Assembly (NCBI GenBank): GCA_902773665.1
Contig: CACYFF010000002.1
Span: 62,001 to 126,000 of the forward strand
DNA: 64,000 nt
Direction of reading: 5' to 3'
Origin: an uncultured Eubacteriales bacterium
GTDB lineage: Bacteria; Bacillota; Clostridia; Peptostreptococcales; Anaerovoracaceae
Shown: in pieces, positions 23,131 through 33,239 of the stretch
Numbering within the stretch: position 1 is the stretch's first letter
Layout: each line of letters begins with the position of its first letter
Position numbers and translations under genes: made by a program
Notes under the pieces: model-generated
What the model saw: only the letters and a program-made list of their open reading frames with translations
What the model was told of the DNA's origin: nothing
Databases searched by the model: none

Positions 23131-26100
23131 TTATTCTTCTGCTTCGCCTGTGTAATCGTCCACGTAGGAATCTTCTTCCTGTTCGTAGACGGACGTATCT
23201 TCCAGGGCTTCGCCGTTTTCGTCGGTCTGGGTGAACCCGAAATCGCCGGTGAAGAATTCGTCGTCTCTGCGGACGTGGTCGAATTCGACAGCGCCGAAGT
23301 TCGTATTGGCTTCCAGTTCGCCGGCGTCCCGGATCTCCATCTCTTCGCCGTTCTCGTCCAGGACCTTGACGTCCAGTGCGAGGGACTGCATTTCCTTGAT
23401 GAGTACCTTGAAGGACTCGGGAATGCCCGGTTCGGGGATGTTCTCATCCTTAACGATGGCTTCGTAGGTCTTGACGCGTCCCACGATATCGTCGGACTTG
23501 ACCGTCAGGATCTCCTGCAGGGTGTAAGCTGCGCCGTAAGCTTCCAGCGCCCAGACTTCCATTTCGCCGAAACGCTGACCGCCGAACTGGGCTTTGCCGC
23601 CCAGCGGCTGCTGCGTTACGAGGGAGTACGGGCCGGTGCTTCTGGCGTGGATCTTATCGTCGACCAGATGGTGCAGCTTGAGCATGTACATGTAGCCGAC
23701 GGTGACCGGGTGATCGAAGTAATCGCCGGTGCGGCCGTCTCTCAGCTGCAGTCTGCCGGTCTCGGGATAACCGCATTCCTTGAGCAGTCCGATGACGTCG
23801 GACTCGCTGGCGCCGTCGAAGACCGGGGTGGAGATGTACCAGCCCTTGGCCTTGGCTGCCAGGCCCAGGTGAACTTCCAGGACCTGTCCGATGTTCATAC
23901 GGGACGGTACGCCCAGGGGGTTGAGCATGACCTGCAGCGGGGTGCCGTCTTCGGTGAAGGGCATGTCTTCCATGGGCAGGACCCTGGAGATAACGCCCTT
24001 GTTGCCGTGGCGGCCTGCCATCTTGTCGCCCACCTGGATCTTTCTCTTGGTGGCGATGTAGCAGCGGACCAGCTTGTTGACGCCCGGGGACAGGTCGTCG
24101 CCGTTCTCTCTGGAGAAGACCTTGACGTCTACAACGATACCGGTCTCACCGTGGGGAACGCGCAGGGACGTGTCGCGGACTTCTCTGGCCTTTTCGCCGA
24201 AGATGGCGCGCAGCAGTCTCTCTTCTGCGGTAAGCTCGGTCTCACCCTTCGGGGTGACCTTGCCCACCAGAATATCGGAGGAGTCGACCTCGGCGCCTAC
24301 GCGCACGATGCCTTCTTCGTCCAGATCCTTCAGAGCATCTTCGCCCACGTTGGGGATGTCTCTGGTGATCTCTTCGGGTCCAAGCTTGGTGTCTCTCGCT
24401 TCGGACTCGTATTCCTCGATGTGGATGGACGTAAGAACGTCGTCCATCAGCAGTCTTTCGTTGAGGATGACTGCGTCCTCGTAGTTATAGCCTTCCCAGG
24501 TCATGAAGCCGATGAGGAGGTTTCTGCCCAGAGCGATCTCGCCCTGATCGGTGGAAGGACCATCCGCGATGACTTCGCCTGCTTCGATGTGCTCACCGTG
24601 GGAGACGATGGGCTTCTGGTTGATGCAGGTACCCTGGTTGGATCTCTTATACTTCAGCAGCTTGTAGGTATCCTTGCCCATGCCGTCGTCTCTCTCGATG
24701 ACGATGCGGACAGCGTCTACATAGCTGACGGTACCGGAATTCTTAGCCAGTACCACGACGCCGGAGTCGCAGGCGGCTCTGTATTCCACGCCGGTCGCAA
24801 CGATAGGTGCGTCGGCGACCAGAAGAGGTACAGCCTGGCGCTGCATGTTGGAACCCATCAGGGCACGGTTTGCGTCGTCGTTCTCCAGGAAGGGGATCAT
24901 CGCCGTTGCGATGGATACCACCTGGCGGGGAGAAACGTCCATGCAGTCCACGACTTCTCTGTCGTACAGGTCGATCTCGCCCAGATCGCCTCTGGCTAGG
25001 ACCTTCTGGTTGATGAAGTGGCCTTCTTCATCCAGCGGCTCGTTGGCCTGCGCGATGATGAGGGGTTCTTCCTCGTCGGCAGCCAGGTACTGGATCTTGG
25101 AAGTAACGATGCCGTTCTTCTTGTCGACCCAGCGGTACGGCGTCTCGATAAAGCCGTATTCGTTGATGACCCCGTAAGTGGTGAGGGAGCCGATCAGACC
25201 GATGTTCGGACCTTCCGGCGTCTCGATGGGGCACATACGTCCGTAGTGGGAGTGGTGAACGTCGCGAACTTCGAATCCGGCTCTGTCTCTGGACAGACCG
25301 CCGGGGCCCAGAGCGGAAAGTCTTCTCTTGTGGGTCAGCTCCGCCAGCGGGTTCGTCTGGTCCATAAACTGGGACAGCTGGGAGGAACCGAAGAATTCCT
25401 TGATCGCCGCCGTTACGGGACGGATATTCATCAGGGCCTGGGGCGTGGTCGCCTCGATGTCCTGAATGGTCATTCTTTCCTTGACGACTCTCTCCATTCT
25501 GGCCAGACCGATGCGGAACTGGTTCTGCAGCAGCTCGCCTACGGTGCGCAGTCTTCTGTTGCCCAGATGGTCGATATCGTCCGTGCTGCCGATGCCGTCG
25601 GGAAGACCCAGCAGGTAGGAGACGGACGCGATGATGTCGTCTAAGATGATGTGCTTCGGAGACAGTTCGTTTCTGCGGCTGTACAGGTAGTCCGCCATGT
25701 GCTTGGCGGCTTCGGCCTTCTTCATCTTGCCGGAGGGCTTGTAGTTATTTTCGTAGTCTTCCAGGCAGGCTAGCAGAGCGGGATAGAACACTCTCTTGGG
25801 CAGCTTGTATTCGGCCGGGTCGAAATCCACATAGCCGGACAGTTCGACGAAGTTGTTGCCGATGACCTTGACGGCCTTGCCTTCTTCGGTCTTGCTCTCC
25901 ACCCATACGAATTCCGGACCTGCGTTCTGCACGATCTTAGCTTCGGCTCTGGACAGTTTCTTGCCCTTCTCGAAGACGATCTCGCCCGTCATGGGGTTGA
26001 CGACGTCTTCCATGAGCGTGCAGCCTGCGATACGGTTGCGCAGACCCAGCTTCTTGTTGTATTTATAACGGCCGACCTTGGCCAGATCGTATCTCTTCGC

Positions 26101-27006
26101 ATCGAAGAACAGAGCTTCGATCAGATCGTACGCGCTGTCGAACGTGGCGGGTTCGCCCGGTCTCAGCTTTCTGTAGATCTCCTTCAGACCTTCGTCGAAG
26201 TTATGCGTCGGATCCTTGGCGATGGACTTCATGAGTCTCTCGTCCTGGCCGAAGATGGCGTAGATTTCCTCGTTGGAGCCTTCTCTCAGGCTGGCAGCGA
26301 TGGACGTACGGAATTCCCCGTAGCGGCGGATCTTCTTGTGCAGATCTTCCTCGGAGATGCCGGGGTTCTTGCGTCTTTCAGATTCGACCTTCGCGTCTAC
26401 GGAGTCGTAGGCCAGCGCTCTCAAAAGTTCCGTGATGGGTTGCTTTCTGGTGCGGTCCACACGCACGGAAATCACCTCGTTGGAATCCGTTTCGTATTCC
26501 AGCCAGGCGCCTCTGTTGGGAATGATCGTCGTTGAGAACAGTTTGTTGTTGGACTTGTCTACAGCGACCTCGTAGTACGGGCCCGGGGAACGGACCAGCT
26601 GCGTGACCACGACACGCTCTGCGCCGTTGTAGATGAAAGTTCCCTTCTCCGTCATTATGGGGAAATCGCCCATAAAGACTTCCTGCTCCTTTACCTCACC
26701 GGTCTCCTGATTGATGAGGCGTACCTTAACCTTTAACGGTGCGGCATAAGTAGCGTCTCTCTCCTTGCATTCTTCCTGATCGTACTTCGTCTCGTCCGAG
26801 ATGTAGTGATCGACGAATTCCAGAGCCAGATTGTCCGCATAATCCCGGATCGGGGATATGTCCTCAAAAACCTCAGCAAGACCCTCTTTGATAAACCAAT
26901 CATAGGAGTCTTTCTGGATCTGTATGAGGTTGGGCATGGGCAGAACCGTCTCGATCTTGGAGAAGCTCATGCGCTGCTTTCTGCCGAATTTTTGGGGTTG
27001 GGGCAT
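23131..27006 (-). CDS. rpoB: RNA polymerase subunit beta
   Basis: Main catalytic partner of beta'. The 1291 residues include the rifampicin pocket [20 protein letters not shown] with the wild-type Asp, His and Ser positions (the Ser is in [10 protein letters not shown]), so no rifampicin-resistance change is visible. The C-terminus ends in an acidic tail of about 70 residues rich in Glu/Asp. It has its own sigma-A-like promoter between rplL and the ATG, and AAGGAGG before the start. Confidence 0.99.
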   Translation of the reverse strand: MPQPQKFGRKQRMSFSKIETVLPMPNLIQIQKDSYDWFIKEGLAEVFEDISPIRDYADNLALEFVDHYISDETKYDQEECKERDATYAAPLKVKVRLINQETGEVKEQEVFMGDFPIMTEKGTFIYNGAERVVVTQLVRSPGPYYEVAVDKSNNKLFSTTIIPNRGAWLEYETDSNEVISVRVDRTRKQPITELLRALAYDSVDAKVESERRKNPGISEEDLHKKIRRYGEFRTSIAASLREGSNEEIYAIFGQDERLMKSIAKDPTHNFDEGLKEIYRKLRPGEPATFDSAYDLIEALFFDAKRYDLAKVGRYKYNKKLGLRNRIAGCTLMEDVVNPMTGEIVFEKGKKLSRAEAKIVQNAGPEFVWVESKTEEGKAVKVIGNNFVELSGYVDFDPAEYKLPKRVFYPALLACLEDYENNYKPSGKMKKAEAAKHMADYLYSRRNELSPKHIILDDIIASVSYLLGLPDGIGSTDDIDHLGNRRLRTVGELLQNQFRIGLARMERVVKERMTIQDIEATTPQALMNIRPVTAAIKEFFGSSQLSQFMDQTNPLAELTHKRRLSALGPGGLSRDRAGFEVRDVHHSHYGRMCPIETPEGPNIGLIGSLTTYGVINEYGFIETPYRWVDKKNGIVTSKIQYLAADEEEPLIIAQANEPLDEEGHFINQKVLARGDLGEIDLYDREVVDCMDVSPRQVVSIATAMIPFLENDDANRALMGSNMQRQAVPLLVADAPIVATGVEYRAACDSGVVVLAKNSGTVSYVDAVRIVIERDDGMGKDTYKLLKYKRSNQGTCINQKPIVSHGEHIEAGEVIADGPSTDQGEIALGRNLLIGFMTWEGYNYEDAVILNERLLMDDVLTSIHIEEYESEARDTKLGPEEITRDIPNVGEDALKDLDEEGIVRVGAEVDSSDILVGKVTPKGETELTAEERLLRAIFGEKAREVRDTSLRVPHGETGIVVDVKVFSRENGDDLSPGVNKLVRCYIATKRKIQVGDKMAGRHGNKGVISRVLPMEDMPFTEDGTPLQVMLNPLGVPSRMNIGQVLEVHLGLAAKAKGWYISTPVFDGASESDVIGLLKECGYPETGRLQLRDGRTGDYFDHPVTVGYMYMLKLHHLVDDKIHARSTGPYSLVTQQPLGGKAQFGGQRFGEMEVWALEAYGAAYTLQEILTVKSDDIVGRVKTYEAIVKDENIPEPGIPESFKVLIKEMQSLALDVKVLDENGEEMEIRDAGELEANTNFGAVEFDHVRRDDEFFTGDFGFTQTDENGEALEDTSVYEQEEDSYVDDYTGEAEE

Positions 27007-27057
27007 CGTATTCCCTCCTTATATATGTTAAGTAAAAACTATGCGTGGCAATATACT

Positions 27058-27086
27058 ATAATATTGCGAAACGCGCAAGCAGTCAA
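27058..27086 (-). promoter_or_regulatory. rpoBC promoter
   Basis: TTGACT (27081-27086), 17-base spacer, TATTAT (27058-27063), about 50 bases before rpoB and after a hairpin behind rplL. Confidence 0.85.
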
Positions 27087-27144
27087 GAAATTCCTGCTTG
27101 AAACGGGGCCGGAAACGGCATTTTTTAGCCCCGCATTAGCGCCC

Positions 27145-27176
27145 AAAAGGGTTGCCCGTTTGGGGCAACCCTTTTT
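27145..27176 (-). terminator. Hairpin between rplL and rpoB
   Basis: 13 bp stem AAAAGGGTTGCCC / GGGCAACCCTTTT with a 5-base loop. On the minus strand only four T follow inside the stem end, so termination is probably partial: an attenuator or processing site in the ribosomal protein/RNA polymerase cluster. Confidence 0.7.
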
Positions 27177-27196
27177 GTCTTCAATTAGGCGGATGA

Positions 27197-27559
27197 TTAC
27201 TTCAGAGCGACCTTTGCGCCGACTTCTTCCAGCTTGGCCTTGATCTCTTCGGCTTCTGCCTTGGCAGCGCCTTCCTTCAGAGCCTTGGGAGCGTTGTCTA
27301 CCAGGTCCTTGGCTTCCTTCAGGCCGAGACCGGTGATCTCTCTGACGACCTTGATGACCTTGATCTTTTCGGAGCCGATTTCTTCGAGGATTACGTCGAA
27401 TTCGTCCTTTTCTTCTTCAGCGGGAGCTGCTGCTGCGCCGGCTACGGCTACGGGAGCTGCTGCGGATACGCCGAACTCTTCTTCGCAGGCCTTGACCAGC
27501 TCATTGAGCTCGAGAACTGTCATCGCTTTGATGGCTTCAATAATCTGTTCCTTAGTCAT
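27197..27559 (-). CDS. rplL: 50S ribosomal protein L7/L12
   Basis: Stalk protein that recruits translation factors. The 120 residues have the N-terminal dimerisation domain ([20 protein letters not shown]), an Ala/Pro hinge at about 36-50 and the factor-binding C-terminal domain with [26 protein letters not shown] precedes the ATG. Follows rplJ by 34 bases. Confidence 0.98.
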   Translation of the reverse strand: MTKEQIIEAIKAMTVLELNELVKACEEEFGVSAAAPVAVAGAAAAPAEEEKDEFDVILEEIGSEKIKVIKVVREITGLGLKEAKDLVDNAPKALKEGAAKAEAEEIKAKLEEVGAKVALK

Positions 27560-27593
27560 TGTATTTCTCCTTATTAAATTCTCTTAACTGATA

Positions 27594-28088
27594 TTACTCT
27601 GCCTTGGCATCGGCGATCGCCTGGAAGGTCCGGACCATCTTGCCGACGGGGCTCTGAATGCTTCCCATGAACTTAGCGATAAGTTCGTCTCTGGAAGGAA
27701 TGTTGGCGATGAGTTCCATGCCAGCCGCATCGTAGTAAGTTCCTTCTACGACGCCGCCCTTGAACGCCATCTTGCCGAAGTCCTTGATGGACTTAGCCAG
27801 GACTCTTGCGGGAGCCGTGGCATCGTCATAGCTGATGGCCAGAGCGGAGGGACCGCTGAAGACGTTCTTCAGGTCTTCGTACTTGGTTCCTTCGACGGCT
27901 TTCGCCATGAGCGTGTTCTTGTATACGGTGTAATCTACACCTGCTTCGCGGAGATTCTTTCTCAGCGCGTTCGCCTGTTCTACGGTAGTGCCGATGTAAT
28001 CGACGACTACAGCAGATTCAGCCTTCTCGAGCTTTTCTTTGATCTCTTCGATTACAGCAGCTTTGATCTTCAGATTTTCTACTGACAT
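27594..28088 (-). CDS. rplJ: 50S ribosomal protein L10
   Basis: Base of the ribosomal stalk, holding L7/L12 dimers, and the usual autoregulator of rplJL. The 164 residues include AVVVDYIGTTVEQANALRKN and YTVYKNTLMAKAVEG of the rRNA-binding domain and a C-terminal helix for L12 binding. A matching L10 leader RNA lies directly upstream, so it is probably feedback regulated. Confidence 0.98.
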   Translation of the reverse strand: MSVENLKIKAAVIEEIKEKLEKAESAVVVDYIGTTVEQANALRKNLREAGVDYTVYKNTLMAKAVEGTKYEDLKNVFSGPSALAISYDDATAPARVLAKSIKDFGKMAFKGGVVEGTYYDAAGMELIANIPSRDELIAKFMGSIQSPVGKMVRTFQAIADAKAE

Positions 28089-28213
28089 CTATTCTCCTTT
28101 CCGGCTTTCCGAAAGAAAGCCTTTTCGGTGTCTGCAGACGGAAAAGGCTTGTGTATGAATCGTAACCTCGGCTGGATATTAAGCGCTTCTGCGAGCGCAC
28201 CTGCTGTCTACAG
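28089..28213 (-). ncRNA. L10 leader (ribosomal protein leader of rplJL)
   Basis: The minus strand carries GTAGACAGCAGGTGC, then TTAATATCCAGCCGAGG, then a hairpin built from AAGCCTTTTCCGTCTGCAG and its partner CCGAAAAGGCTT, matching the L10-leader layout that L10(L12)4 binds to repress translation. A TATAAT (28216-28221) sits just upstream, with no recognisable -35. Confidence 0.85.
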
Positions 28214-28258
28214 CTATTATATTCTGTTTTGTGTTGCGATCCGGCCTTTATGTGCCTG

Positions 28259-28954
28259 CTAGCCCAGCTTCGCAGGGTTCAGCTTGATTCCGGGGCTCAT
28301 CGTGCTTGTGATGGCGGCGGACTTGATGTACTGTCCCTTTGCTGCGGCCGGCTTGGCCTTGACAATTGCTTCCAGAAGGGCCATGTAGTTTTCCTTTAAC
28401 TTCTGCGGTCCGAAAGAAGCCTTGCCGATCGGTGTGTGAATGATGTTCTGCTTGTCCAGACGATACTCGACTTTACCAGCTTTGATCTCGGACAGAGCCT
28501 GTGCAACGTTCATGGTGACGGTGCCGGACTTGGGGCTGGGCATCAGACCCTTGGGGCCGAGCAGCTTACCGAGTCTACCGACGACGCCCATCATGTCGGG
28601 GGTCGCGACGACTACGTCGAAATCGAACCAGTTCTCTGTACGGATCTTGTCCGCCAGTTCCTCAGCGCCTACGAAATCAGCGCCGGCGTCTTCGGCTTCG
28701 TGAGCCTTATCGCCCTTTGCGAACACGAGGACCTTCTTGGACTTACCGGTTCCGTTGGGGAGCACGATAGCGCCGCGGACCTGCTGGTCTGCATGGCGGC
28801 CGTCCACGCCCAGTCTGAAGTGGGCTTCGATGGTCTCGTCAAACTTTGCAGTAGCAATTTTGCTCAGGATATCGAATGCTTCGTCGATATCGTACTGAGA
28901 GGACTTGTCGTACTGCTTGACAGCGTCCTGATACTTCTTACCTCTTTTAGGCAT
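28259..28954 (-). CDS. rplA: 50S ribosomal protein L1
   Basis: Forms the L1 stalk at the E site. The 231 residues start [17 protein letters not shown] and show [26 protein letters not shown]-type domain I (shown here in part) and [15 protein letters not shown] in domain II. Follows rplK by 46 bases; a promoter for rplJ lies after it. Confidence 0.98.
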   Translation of the reverse strand: MPKRGKKYQDAVKQYDKSSQYDIDEAFDILSKIATAKFDETIEAHFRLGVDGRHADQQVRGAIVLPNGTGKSKKVLVFAKGDKAHEAEDAGADFVGAEELADKIRTENWFDFDVVVATPDMMGVVGRLGKLLGPKGLMPSPKSGTVTMNVAQALSEIKAGKVEYRLDKQNIIHTPIGKASFGPQKLKENYMALLEAIVKAKPAAAKGQYIKSAAITSTMSPGIKLNPAKLG

Positions 28955-29000
28955 TTGGTTCCTCCTTGTGGTACTAACGGCTTTTTGAGCCTCCCATCAA

Positions 29001-29432
29001 CTAATCTTCTACTAAGATTCCCATGCTTCTGGCAGTGCCTTTGATCATCTCGGTGGCACTCTCAATGCTTGCGGCATTCAGATCGGGCATCTTGGTCTTT
29101 GCGATCTCCATCGCCTGTGCAGTGGTGATCTTGCCGACCTTCTTCTTGTTGGGTTCGCCGGAAGCGTGTTCCAGACCGGCTGCCTTCTTGATCAGAACGG
29201 CTGCGGGAGGAGTCTTCGTAACGAACGTGAAGGACTTATCTGCGTAGACGGTGATCACTACGGGGATGATCATACCATCGGCAGCCTGATCCTGCGTGCG
29301 GGCGTTGAACTGCTTGCAGAAATCCATGATGTTGACACCATGCTGACCGAGTGCCGGGCCTACGGGAGGAGCAGGATTTGCTTTACCGGCGGCGATCTGC
29401 AGCTTTACAAAGCCTTCGACTTTTTTTGCCAT
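29001..29432 (-). CDS. rplK: 50S ribosomal protein L11
   Basis: Part of the GTPase-associated centre. The 143 residues have the proline-rich N-terminal [20 protein letters not shown] (thiostrepton-binding region; wild-type-like prolines) and the C-terminal rRNA-binding domain with [13 protein letters not shown]. Between nusG and rplA in the usual order. Confidence 0.98.
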   Translation of the reverse strand: MAKKVEGFVKLQIAAGKANPAPPVGPALGQHGVNIMDFCKQFNARTQDQAADGMIIPVVITVYADKSFTFVTKTPPAAVLIKKAAGLEHASGEPNKKKVGKITTAQAMEIAKTKMPDLNAASIESATEMIKGTARSMGILVED

Positions 29433-29498
29433 AGTATTCTCCTTTCCACGGGGCTGTCCCCGTTATTTGGGTATCGGAAACTGCCTTGCGGCAATCTC

Positions 29499-30107
29499 TT
29501 ACAGTTTGTCCACCTGGTCGTACTCGAGTTCGACGGAGGTGGAACGGCCGAACATGTCGACCTTCGCCTTGATGGTCTGCTTGTCGGCATTGACTTCCTC
29601 GACGGAAGCGACGAAGCCTTTGAACGGACCCGTGATGACCTTGACGGAATCGCCAGGATGGATGTCCATGACGATGACGGTCTTCTCGATGCCCATGCGG
29701 CGGACTTCCTCATCGGAAAGAGGAATGGGCTCGGAACCCTGGCCAACGAAGCCGGTAACACCCTGGGTGTTGCGCACCAGGTACCAGGATTCGTTCGTTA
29801 CGATCATCTTGACGATGACGTAGCCCGGGAAGATCTTTCTTTCCTTGCTCTTTCCGCTGTCGCGGTCGTAGACCGTTTCCGTGGGCACGATGACCTGGAG
29901 CACCAGATCCTGCATGCCCCGGTTCTCCACCAGCTTTTCCAGATTGACTTTTACCTTATTCTCGTGACCGGAATAGGTGTGGACGACGTACCACTTCGGT
30001 TCCTTGCTGCGGCGCAGGAAACCAGCGGGGATCTCGTCCCGCTCATCCAGGACTCTGGCCGGCGACGGCGTATTCAGTTCCTGATCCAAAATCTTTTCGT
30101 CGGACAT
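29499..30107 (-). CDS. nusG: Transcription termination/antitermination factor NusG
   Basis: Processivity factor that binds RNA polymerase and links it to the ribosome. The 202 residues have a ~35-residue N-terminal extension, the NGN domain starting at WYVVHTYSGHENKVK (about 39) and a C-terminal KOW domain with DSVKVITGPFKGFVASVEEV (about 150-170). It starts 10 bases after secE. Confidence 0.97.
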   Translation of the reverse strand: MSDEKILDQELNTPSPARVLDERDEIPAGFLRRSKEPKWYVVHTYSGHENKVKVNLEKLVENRGMQDLVLQVIVPTETVYDRDSGKSKERKIFPGYVIVKMIVTNESWYLVRNTQGVTGFVGQGSEPIPLSDEEVRRMGIEKTVIVMDIHPGDSVKVITGPFKGFVASVEEVNADKQTIKAKVDMFGRSTSVELEYDQVDKL

Positions 30108-30117
30108 GGGACCGCTC

Positions 30118-30339
30118 CTACATGGTGATCTTCAGGACCTTCTCCAGGATAGCCAGGAAGCCGGTATCCAGAAGCCAGAAGAACAGCGCGAAGAACGCGC
30201 AGACCACAAGGACGACTGCGGTGTACTTATACAGCTCTTTTCTGGTAGGCCACACGACCTTCTTCAGCTCGGTCTTGACGCCCTTGAAATATTCGCTGAA
30301 CTTGCCCTGTTTCTTAGTCTTTACAGCTGTATCTGCCAT
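30118..30339 (-). CDS. secE: Preprotein translocase subunit SecE
   Basis: Small essential membrane subunit of SecYEG. The 73 residues have a basic N-terminal half with FKGVKTELKKVVWPTRKEL and a single membrane helix (about 44-65, VVLVVCAFFALFFWLL). Position between rpmG and nusG is the standard one. Confidence 0.96.
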   Translation of the reverse strand: MADTAVKTKKQGKFSEYFKGVKTELKKVVWPTRKELYKYTAVVLVVCAFFALFFWLLDTGFLAILEKVLKITM

Positions 30340-30357
30340 TTTTTCAGGTTCCTTTCC

Positions 30358-30519
30358 TTACTTGGTCTCTCTGTGCAGAGTTTCCTTCTTGCAGAACTTG
30401 CAGTACTTCATCAGCTCAAGACGCTCGGAATTGTTTCTCTTGTTCTTGGTGGTGTTGTAGTTTCTCTGTTTGCATTCGGTGCAAGATAAAGTTACCTTGA
30501 CTCTAACGTCGTTTGCCAT
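30358..30519 (-). CDS. rpmG: 50S ribosomal protein L33, zinc-binding form
   Basis: 53 residues read directly from the sequence: [18 protein letters not shown]... with Cys13/Cys16 and Cys40/Cys43 pairs (CTEC and CKFC), the zinc-ribbon (C+) form of L33. The ending HRETK is typical. AGGAAAAT precedes the ATG. First gene of the secE-nusG-ribosomal protein transcript with a consensus promoter upstream. Confidence 0.95.
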   Translation of the reverse strand: MANDVRVKVTLSCTECKQRNYNTTKNKRNNSERLELMKYCKFCKKETLHRETK

Positions 30520-30570
30520 TCTATTTTCCTCCAGACAACGCTATTGAAAGCGGATTGATAACGCACGAAA

Positions 30571-30601
30571 CACGCCTATGTCTTCTTTTGGGCATAGCGT
30601 G
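30571..30601 (-). other. Hairpin in the rpmG leader
   Basis: Arms CACGcCTATG (30571-30580) and CATAGCGTG (30593-30601), one bulged base, 12-base loop, beginning at the predicted transcription start. No T-run follows. Role unknown. Confidence 0.55.
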
Positions 30602-30609
30602 ACTAATGA

Positions 30610-30638
30610 ATAATAGCCCAAATCCGTTCAAGTGTCAA
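30610..30638 (-). promoter_or_regulatory. rpmG-secE-nusG-rplKA promoter
   Basis: TTGACA (30633-30638), 17-base spacer, TATTAT (30610-30615); leader of about 85 bases. Confidence 0.88.
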
Positions 30639-30720
30639 TGCGTTTTTGGACTTTTTTTGATGGCTTTCCGAAAGTTTTTGACCCGCCCCAAGATGTTGTG
30701 GGACAGGCCTTGAAAAAGCA

Positions 30721-31719
30721 CTATTCCGTCAGCAATTTCAGGATCTGCACCGCATTGCTGGCAGCTCCCTTGCGCACCTGATCGCCGCAGCACCACAGCG
30801 TAAGACCCCTCTCGTCCGTCAGATCGTCGCGGATGCGTCCGACGTAGACCGTATCCTGACCGGAGGTATCCAGCGGCGTGGGCCAGTCTCTGTCCGCTTC
30901 GGCAGGCATCAAAGCCGCGCCGGGGAAAGCGGCGATGGCGGCCTTAGCCTCTTCGACGGAGATCTTCCGCTCCGCTCGGAGGGTCACCGAGATGGAATGG
31001 GAGCGCATGACGGGCACGCGCACGCAGGTGCAGGTGACCCGGAGACCGGGCAGATGCAGGATCTTGCGTCCCTCGTTCTGCATCTTCATCTCTTCGGTCG
31101 TGTAACCGTTGTCTTTATAGGAACCGATATAGGGAATGACGTTGAGCGCGATCTGCGCAGGGAAGGTCTTCACCTCCGGCGTGCGCCCTTCGTGCAGGTC
31201 GTCCAGCTGGCGGGAGAGCTCCTCCAGCCCAGGCTGACCGGCACCGGAGACCGCCTGGTAGGTGCTGGCCACCATGGTCTCGATGGGCGAGATCTTCGCC
31301 AGCGCGCCGACGGCGACCATCGTAATGATGGTAGAGCAGTTGGGGTTGGCGATGATGCCCTTATGGGTAAAGGCGTCCGCACCGTTGATCTCGGGCACCA
31401 CGAGGGGCACATCCGGATCCTGGCGGAAGGCGGAGCTGTTGTCGATGAAGACGGCGCCGCTCTTTACGATGTGAGGCGCGAACTTGACCGCCATGGGATT
31501 CTGGACGGCACCGAGCACGAAGTCCATGCCTTCGAAGCTGTCTTCTTTCGCCTCTTCCACAGCGACGTCCTTTCCTGCGAACGGGATGGTCTGTCCTGCG
31601 CTTCTGGCGCTGGCCAGCAGCTTCAGCTCGTCCACGGGGATCTGATATTCTTCCAAAACGTTGATCATTTCACGGCCGACGGCTCCCGTCGCGCCGAGCA
31701 CTGCGATCTTATAACCCAT
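30721..31719 (-). CDS. asd: Aspartate-semialdehyde dehydrogenase
   Basis: Reduces aspartyl phosphate to the semialdehyde, the branch point to lysine, diaminopimelate, threonine and methionine. The 332 residues have the NADP loop GATGAVGREM (9-18), the catalytic Cys in IIANPNCSTI (about residue 130) and the QAVSGAGQPG segment. It follows lysC by 12 bases with AAGGAGG before the ATG, so kinase and dehydrogenase are made together. Confidence 0.97.
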   Translation of the reverse strand: MGYKIAVLGATGAVGREMINVLEEYQIPVDELKLLASARSAGQTIPFAGKDVAVEEAKEDSFEGMDFVLGAVQNPMAVKFAPHIVKSGAVFIDNSSAFRQDPDVPLVVPEINGADAFTHKGIIANPNCSTIITMVAVGALAKISPIETMVASTYQAVSGAGQPGLEELSRQLDDLHEGRTPEVKTFPAQIALNVIPYIGSYKDNGYTTEEMKMQNEGRKILHLPGLRVTCTCVRVPVMRSHSISVTLRAERKISVEEAKAAIAAFPGAALMPAEADRDWPTPLDTSGQDTVYVGRIRDDLTDERGLTLWCCGDQVRKGAASNAVQILKLLTE

Positions 31720-31731
31720 GATTCTGCCTCC

Positions 31732-33045
31732 TTACCCTGCAAACTCACCATATAATACGCGGATGGCCTGTTCGAAATCTTCATTTCTTACGCCGATGAT
31801 GATGGAGCGTTCATCCGCACCCTGCTTTATCGTTCTGATATTGATCTGATTGTCGCCCAGCGCTGCGAACAGCTTGCCGGAGATGCCCGGCCGGGCCATC
31901 ATGCGGCGGCCCACCGCAGCGATCAGGGAGACTTTGTCCTGGATGAGCACCTTATCGGGGACGCATTCGTTCTTGATGTCCGCGATGATGCTGTAGAGGT
32001 CGTCCCCCGCCTCGTCGGAGGAGACCATCAGGGCGAAACTGTCCACGCCCAGCACGATGTGCTCCGCCTTCACCTGGTAGCGGTCCACGATCTGCAGCGT
32101 CTTGATGAGCATGGAGGAGTCCTCCATGTCTCTCTTGCGCAGCGTAAGGATCGAGAAGTTCCGCTTGCCCGCGAGCCCCGTAATAAAGTGGGGATCGTCG
32201 GGCTCATCCACGACCTTTTCCACGATCATGGTGCCCGGATCGCCGGGCTCGTTCGTGTTGCGGATGTTGAGCGCGATGCCGGCCCTTCTGACGGGGTCCA
32301 CGGCGTCCTCGTGCAGCACGGAAGCGCCCATCAGGGTGAGCTCCTTCAGCTCCGCATAGGTGATCTGCCGGATGGACCGGGGATCGTCCACGATGCGGGG
32401 ATCCGCCATCAGGATGCCGGAGACGTCGGTCCAGTTCTCGTAGACGTCCGCACCGACAGCCGCTGCTGCCAGGGCGCCCGTCACGTCGCTGCCGCCCCGG
32501 GAGAGGACTTTGACCCGTCCGCCGGGCATCTGTCCGTAGAAGCCGGGAATGACGACCCGTTCCTTTTCCGAGCAGATGCGCCCGATCGCCTCGTAGGTCT
32601 TCTGCTCGTCGATGCGGCCGTCGTAGCCGAAGAACACGCAGTCCTTCGCGTCGGCGAAAGCGTAGCCCAGGAACTCCGCCAGCAGGCGGGAGGTGAAGTA
32701 TTCGCCCCGGGAGACGATCTCGTCCACGTTGCTTTCTTTATTCAGTGACCCGGCCCAGGCGTCGAATTCATCCTCGATCCGGAAAGCCAGTCCCAGCTCG
32801 TCCCGGATCTCCACCAGGCGGCTGCGGAGCGTATCCAGGATATCTTCCGCGCTCACGCCGTACTTCAGGTGAGCCTGCACCAGGTAAAGGAGGTCTGTCA
32901 TCTTGTGGTCATCCGGTGTTCGTTTCCCCGCCGCGGACGCGACAACGACGCGCCGGGACGGATCCGACTCGATGATGTGTTTGACTTTCCGGAACTGCTG
33001 CGCAGATGCCACAGAAGATCCGCCGAATTTGACCACTTTTAACAT
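31732..33045 (-). CDS. lysC: Aspartate kinase
   Basis: Phosphorylates aspartate, the first step of the aspartate family pathway. The 437 residues start MLKVVKFGGSSVAS with the amino-acid kinase fold, SRGGSDVTGA in the active site, and two C-terminal ACT regulatory domains (LTLRKRDMEDSSMLIKTLQI and VGRRMMARPGISGKLFAAL), so end-product feedback is likely. The start at 33045 has GGGGAGG; a TTG-initiated reading to 33144 would run through a terminator-like hairpin and is rejected. Confidence 0.95.
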   Translation of the reverse strand: MLKVVKFGGSSVASAQQFRKVKHIIESDPSRRVVVASAAGKRTPDDHKMTDLLYLVQAHLKYGVSAEDILDTLRSRLVEIRDELGLAFRIEDEFDAWAGSLNKESNVDEIVSRGEYFTSRLLAEFLGYAFADAKDCVFFGYDGRIDEQKTYEAIGRICSEKERVVIPGFYGQMPGGRVKVLSRGGSDVTGALAAAAVGADVYENWTDVSGILMADPRIVDDPRSIRQITYAELKELTLMGASVLHEDAVDPVRRAGIALNIRNTNEPGDPGTMIVEKVVDEPDDPHFITGLAGKRNFSILTLRKRDMEDSSMLIKTLQIVDRYQVKAEHIVLGVDSFALMVSSDEAGDDLYSIIADIKNECVPDKVLIQDKVSLIAAVGRRMMARPGISGKLFAALGDNQINIRTIKQGADERSIIIGVRNEDFEQAIRVLYGEFAG

Positions 33046-33071
33046 GTGTGCCTCCCCAAACTGCTGTATAG

Positions 33072-33122
33072 AAAAAGACCCGCGAGGGCCGTATTTGTAA
33101 CGATTGTACGCTCTCCGGGTCT
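33072..33122 (-). terminator. Terminator-like hairpin in the lysC leader
   Basis: Minus strand AGACCCG ... CGGGTCT with inner GAG/CTC pairing, then five T, placed 27-77 bases before the lysC ATG. It may be an attenuator for lysC-asd or the end of an unseen transcript. No lysine riboswitch sequence is visible. The remainder of 33123-33239 is AT-rich with no gene. Confidence 0.65.
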
Positions 33123-33239
33123 TGTTGACAACCCCTTTAATCAAAATATTTGATTGCTTCCATAAATATTTTTTATTGATAGGCCATATTTCCTGAAAGA
33201 ATCATTTTTCCAACCAAAGATTTCTGTGTTTTCCGCCGT

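Noticed and set aside
33045-33144. TTG-initiated N-terminal extension of aspartate kinase
   Set aside because: It would cover the terminator hairpin, and the kinase motif KFGGSSV lies right after the ATG at 33045 with GGGGAGG upstream.
33133-33170. Short leader-peptide-like frame (MEAIKYFD) before the lysC hairpin
   Set aside because: No ribosome binding site and no run of lysine or aspartate-family codons, so peptide attenuation is not supported.
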